Below, piece after piece: positions 7,007-8,482 of a stretch of DNA of 8,482 nt. The translations under genes and the position numbers were made by a program. This DNA is from Candidatus Atribacteria bacterium. Its GTDB lineage: Bacteria > Bipolaricaulota > Bipolaricaulia > UBA7950 > UBA9294. Position 1 is the stretch's first letter, and every line of letters begins with the position of its first letter. The DNA is taken from the NCBI GenBank assembly GCA_004525685.1, contig SPBW01000095.1:1-8482 (forward strand). The letters run 5' to 3'. The notes below the pieces were generated by a model. That model did no database searches and was not told where the DNA came from. It worked only from the letters and a program-made list of their open reading frames with translations.

Positions 7007-7369
7007 TTCCTTGAGTTGATCTGATGCGCGGAACACGCCACGGACACTGATTGACTCGATCGTTTCCCTGGCCAATTCGGGATCAATATCGCGCGCCAGC
7101 GTGAGATGGCCAATGACGTGGATGGACACGCGGCGACCCTCGGCTTTGAATCGTTCGAAATCCTTCTGATTGTAGACCAGCACTCCCAATGAGAAGGACT
7201 TGCGAACGCTGATGTCGTGGATGACGGGCTCATGTCGATCTAGCAGTGTTCGGATAGCGGAACGAATGGCATCTGTTCGATTGGAGTACAGGCCCTGCTC
7301 AACAAGGATATCGATGCGTCCCAAGTCAACGGGCCCAAGATTGATGGTGATCTTCTCAGTTTCTGACAT
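6983..7369 (-). CDS. Ribbon-helix-helix (CopG-like) transcriptional regulator
   Basis: A 128-residue predicted DNA-binding protein. The N-terminus is a ribbon-helix-helix domain: strand EKITINL (5-11), helix A from about 14 to 25, the turn GLYSNRTDAI (26-35) with the typical Ser/Asn-Arg-Thr start of helix B, which runs to about residue 44. Such domains dimerise and insert their strands into the major groove. The C-terminal part (about 50-128) contains two alternating hydrophobic/Gly stretches ending VIGHLTLARDI and ISVRGVFRASDQLKEAL. It lacks the clustered His/Cys of NikR, so nickel sensing is unlikely. The start at 7369 is chosen because AAGGAG lies 4 nt upstream and a strong promoter (7408-7434) would fall inside the longer in-frame reading from 7468. 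The target is unknown. Autoregulation is common in such proteins. Confidence 0.85.
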   Translation of the reverse strand: MSETEKITINLGPVDLGRIDILVEQGLYSNRTDAIRSAIRTLLDRHEPVIHDISVRKSFSLGVLVYNQKDFERFKAEGRRVSIHVIGHLTLARDIDPELARETIESISVRGVFRASDQLKEALADRIR

Positions 7370-7407
7370 AGCTCTCCTTCCCTGCTCCTGGTGTGTGGAG
7401 GTTGCTG

Positions 7408-7434
7408 ATTCTACCATGATGCGCCGCCTGTCAA
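7408..7434 (-). promoter_or_regulatory. Sigma70-type extended -10 promoter of the ribbon-helix-helix regulator gene
   Basis: On the - strand, a perfect -35 TTGACA (7434-7429), a 15-bp spacer and TAGAAT (7413-7408) preceded by TGG form an extended -10 (TGGTAGAAT). The spacer is two bases short of optimal, which the TGn element can offset. Transcription would start near 7401, leaving a leader of about 31 nt that contains the SD before the ATG at 7369. Confidence 0.7.
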
Positions 7435-7692
7435 CACAAGCAGTCCGAGAAGATCGGCAGTTAGGCAAGCTTGGGAGGTCATGGAACCGCGTTCATGACA
7501 GAGTGAATGGGCCGACGTCGAGTCATGGACCCACGCCCTTCTTGCGTTCACGATGAACCTCCTGTACGTGCCGCGCGAGCGATGTCCTAAATGCGAATTA
7601 GGCTCCAAGCAGACTTTGGACAAACTTGAAGATTCGACAATCTGCCACCAACTTGAGAGATACGAATCCATTCCGAGAGATTGAGCCTTCAT
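7411..7692 (-). CDS. Possible small ORF 2 (93 aa), start overlapping ORF 1, unrecognised
   Basis: The ATG at 7692 overlaps the TGA of the upstream small ORF (ATGA) and has AAGGAGG (7705-7699) exactly 6 nt upstream. These are two independent initiation signals. The product begins MKAQSLGMDSYLSSWWQIVE, is rich in Ser, Arg and His, and ends in a hydrophobic stretch (LLGLLVL). I recognise no domain. The fraction of codons beginning with G is low for a real gene, and its 3' end contains the regulator promoter (7408-7434), both of which count against it. The opposite strand also carries an open 43-codon frame (7553-7684) over part of this interval. Treat it as a hypothesis resting on start signals rather than on protein sequence. 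Confidence 0.25.
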   Translation of the reverse strand: MKAQSLGMDSYLSSWWQIVESSSLSKVCLEPNSHLGHRSRGTYRRFIVNARRAWVHDSTSAHSLCHERGSMTSQACLTADLLGLLVLTGGASW

Positions 7693-7871
7693 GCAGAACC
7701 TCCTTGGGAGGCATCTGTATCCAGGTTTGTCTGAATCGAGAGCGCGCAACCCGGCCGGTGCAGACAAGCCGAGGTGTCTTCACCTTTCTTCCACCCAGTA
7801 CGTTCCTCCTGAGATTCACCGACGCCATAGGAGAGAGAGAACCTTTGCTTTGTGATCGTGAGAGTGATCAT
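7689..7871 (-). CDS. Possible small ORF 1 (60 aa) behind a near-consensus promoter, unrecognised
   Basis: The ATG at 7871 has GGAGG (7881-7877) 5 nt upstream and lies about 36 nt after the predicted transcription start of the promoter at 7914-7942. The product (MITLTITKQRFSLSYGVGES, then a charged, Gly-rich and polar remainder with two Cys in CLHRPGC) has no recognised motif and no membrane segment. The frame can be read further upstream, to a GTG at 7979, but that start lies upstream of the promoter and has no usable SD. The stop overlaps the next ORF start as ATGA. Expression signals are good and protein evidence is absent, so it may be a leader peptide, a small orphan protein or chance. 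Confidence 0.33.
   Translation of the reverse strand: MITLTITKQRFSLSYGVGESQEERTGWKKGEDTSACLHRPGCALSIQTNLDTDASQGGSA
7691..7720 (-). promoter_or_regulatory. Hairpin sequestering the SD and start of small ORF 2
   Basis: In the - strand transcript CCTCC (7711-7707) pairs with the SD core GGAGG (7703-7699) across a 3-nt CAA loop. After a small internal loop, CAGA (7717-7714) pairs with TCTG (7697-7694), and two more pairs reach the ATG. Folding would hide both the SD and the start codon. Ribosomes finishing ORF 1 at the overlapping TGA would open it, the usual arrangement of translational coupling. This matters only if the ORFs are real. Confidence 0.4.
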
Positions 7872-7886
7872 TTCTACCTCCACAAG

Positions 7887-7902
7887 CCATCCATAAGGAT
7901 GG
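7887..7902 (-). promoter_or_regulatory. Leader hairpin just upstream of the small-ORF 1 SD
   Basis: CCATCC (7902-7897 on the - strand), a 4-nt loop TTAT and GGATGG (7892-7887) form a 6-bp hairpin ending 5 nt before GGAGG. A competing 8-bp pairing joins ATGGATGG (7906-7913) with CCATCCAT (7887-7894) as read on the + strand. The two pairings exclude each other, since both use 7887-7892. Confidence 0.35.
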
Positions 7903-7913
7903 TTAATGGATGG

Positions 7914-7942
7914 ACTATAGCAGGCTCGCGAGAAGAAGTCAA
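7914..7942 (-). promoter_or_regulatory. Near-consensus sigma70 promoter with extended -10, facing the gene-poor interval
   Basis: On the - strand TTGACT (7942-7937), a spacer of exactly 17 bp and TATAGT (7919-7914) preceded by TGC give 5/6 matches in both hexamers, optimal spacing and a TGn extension. Transcription would start near 7907 and run toward the regulator gene. It is the best promoter match I found in the window, and no recognised gene follows directly. Confidence 0.6.
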
Positions 7943-7977
7943 CATCTGTATGGATGGTATATAGATGTTCGCGAGCC
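7923..7977. repeat. Nested inverted repeat with paired TCGCGA elements over the promoter
   Basis: GGCTCGCGA (7923-7931) and TCGCGAGCC (7969-7977) form a 9-bp inverted repeat. Inside it, ACATCT (7942-7947) pairs with AGATGT (7963-7968), extendable with AU and GU pairs. Each outer arm contains the self-complementary TCGCGA, within CTCGCGAG at 7925-7932 and TTCGCGAG at 7968-7975. These are 43 bp apart, about four helical turns. The first copy lies in the spacer of the 7914-7942 promoter and the second about 27-34 bp upstream of its -35, as an operator pair would. A structured RNA or a chance repeat is also possible. Confidence 0.4.
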
Positions 7978-8005
7978 ACTCAAGTCATTGGCTCCTTGAC
8001 GGCGA

Positions 8006-8034
8006 AAGAGGCCCGAACGACGTTCGGGCCTCTT
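8006..8034 (-). terminator. Stem-loop terminator of the MFS transporter gene
   Basis: AAGAGGCCCGAA (8006-8017) and TTCGGGCCTCTT (8023-8034) form a perfect 12-bp stem, extended by one C-G pair to a 3-nt loop. It lies 57 nt after the MFS stop on the - strand, where the descending arm ends CCTCTTT. The U-tract is short. The stem is nearly symmetric, so it could also stop + strand transcription. Confidence 0.6.
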
Positions 8035-8091
8035 GAAGAAGGCATTTGAGAGGAACTTAGCTATTGCGCAAAGCTCCGCTAGAAGGGGAAT

Positions 8092-8482
8092 CTATTGATT
8101 GGCAGAGTTGGCCAATTGCCGCCCCGCTTTCTCATTGACGAACAGGAGCAACAGAGCACCAACGAGCAGAAAGACGGCGATGGCCAGCACAGCGATGCGA
8201 TGTCCTTGCTGTGCTGCGATGTCCAAAGCTTGCTGTGTCAGTTCCTCTCCCGTCCTGTTCTGCAACCATTGAGTCACGCGATAGGCGATGAAACCAAACA
8301 CGAACGGTCCGATGGATGAGGATGTGCGGCCGGCAACGGCGAAGAAGCCATAGAACTCGGCACTTCGCCCTGTTGGAGCGAGCAGGCTTACCATGGCACG
8401 ACTCACGGACTGTGCGCCCGTAAGAGAGAATCCTGCTAGCACGCCAATCAAGTAGAAGGCGACCACAGACGTTGCCAGATAC
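8092..8482 (-). CDS. MFS transporter, UMF1/Atg22-like family, C-terminal part only
   Basis: The last 129 residues of an inner-membrane major facilitator protein. The frame runs open through the window edge at 8482, so the start lies outside. The segment FSLTGAQSVSRAMVSLLAPTGRSAEFYGFF is the conserved block of this family (compare the family form QALSRSLxxxLxPxGxxAEFFGFY), followed by AGRTSSSIGPFVFGFIAY. After it come a polar loop longer than usual (TQWLQNRTGEEL to QQGHR, about 28 residues) and a final membrane helix (VLAIAVFLLVGALLLLFV) ending NEKAGRQL. Homologues in bacteria are annotated as UMF1-type permeases or nutrient exporters. The substrate is unknown. It is transcribed toward the small-ORF interval and ended by the stem-loop at 8006-8034. 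Confidence 0.88.
   Translation of the reverse strand, partial: YLATSVVAFYLIGVLAGFSLTGAQSVSRAMVSLLAPTGRSAEFYGFFAVAGRTSSSIGPFVFGFIAYRVTQWLQNRTGEELTQQALDIAAQQGHRIAVLAIAVFLLVGALLLLFVNEKAGRQLANSANQ

Noticed and set aside
7370..7468. Longer version of the regulator starting at 7468, adding 33 residues
   Set aside because: The promoter at 7408-7434 lies inside the extension, and the SD and domain boundary both fit the ATG at 7369. The extra residues do not resemble this family.
7553..7684. A + strand 43-codon frame starting MNLLYVPRERCPKCELGS, with a CPKC zinc-ribbon-like motif, opposite small ORF 2
   Set aside because: No SD precedes the ATG, only one CxxC pair is present with a lone downstream Cys, and no promoter is visible on the + strand. 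The same frame is also open for 18 codons upstream and about 57 downstream, bounded by TGA stops, which could suggest a decayed gene. Nothing in it is recognisable.
7481..7684. Possible UGA read-through: ATG at 7481 (MEPRS), then TGA at 7496, then the open frame to 7684
   Set aside because: The GGGAGG before the ATG is only 2 nt away, too close for normal initiation. Other genes here end at TGA, so general reassignment is excluded, and no selenocysteine-type stem was seen.
7872..7979. Upstream extension of small ORF 1 to a GTG at 7979
   Set aside because: No SD at a workable distance. The extension spans the promoter and its repeats, and a much better start lies at 7871.
1..8482. CRISPR arrays, tRNA or rRNA genes, insertion sequences, attachment sites
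   Set aside because: No regularly spaced repeats, tRNA-like cloverleaf, rRNA segment, transposase or integrase fragment, or flanking terminal repeats were seen on either strand.

Overview
The window is bacterial, of balanced to slightly GC-rich composition, with densely packed genes, Shine-Dalgarno (SD) sites and readable sigma70-type promoters. No gene places the organism firmly. A complete Dpp/Opp-type peptide importer, non-AUG starts, a DinB-fold enzyme and an orphan secreted membrane protein would suit an uncultured heterotroph (for example Bipolaricaulota, Thermotogota or Chloroflexota). That placement is a low-confidence inference.

Positions 1-5665 (+ strand) hold a five-gene ABC importer of the peptide/nickel/opine class: the 3' part of the substrate-binding protein, two permeases (DppB, DppC) and two ATPases (DppD, DppF). 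The binding protein captures the substrate outside the membrane, DppB/DppC form the channel, and DppD/DppF power it as a heterodimer. A 12-bp hairpin without a U-tract separates the binding-protein gene from the first permease gene, as expected for differential expression of the abundant binding protein. Both ATPase genes start at TTG, and both proteins end in the same four-cysteine C-X5-C-X6-C-X17-C pattern of Fe-S-containing oligopeptide ATPases.

Positions 5666-6954 (+ strand) hold a 239-bp spacer with a possible cysteine-rich small ORF, a DinB/YfiT-like four-helix-bundle protein, and a small exported or membrane protein of unknown function. A stem-loop at 6980-7006 ends this block and overlaps the stop codon of the convergent next gene.

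Positions 6983-8482 are on the - strand: a ribbon-helix-helix (CopG-like) regulator with a clear promoter, a 722-bp interval without a recognisable gene, and the 3' end of a UMF1-type MFS transporter whose terminator lies at 8006-8034. The interval is not featureless. On the - strand it has a near-consensus promoter, a 5'-leader hairpin, an SD-preceded 60-codon ORF and an ATGA-overlapping 93-codon ORF whose SD and start lie in a hairpin. This possible small-ORF operon, with a pair of CTCGCGAG-like elements at its promoter, is the least explained signal in the window. Its protein sequences resemble nothing I recognise, so it remains a hypothesis.
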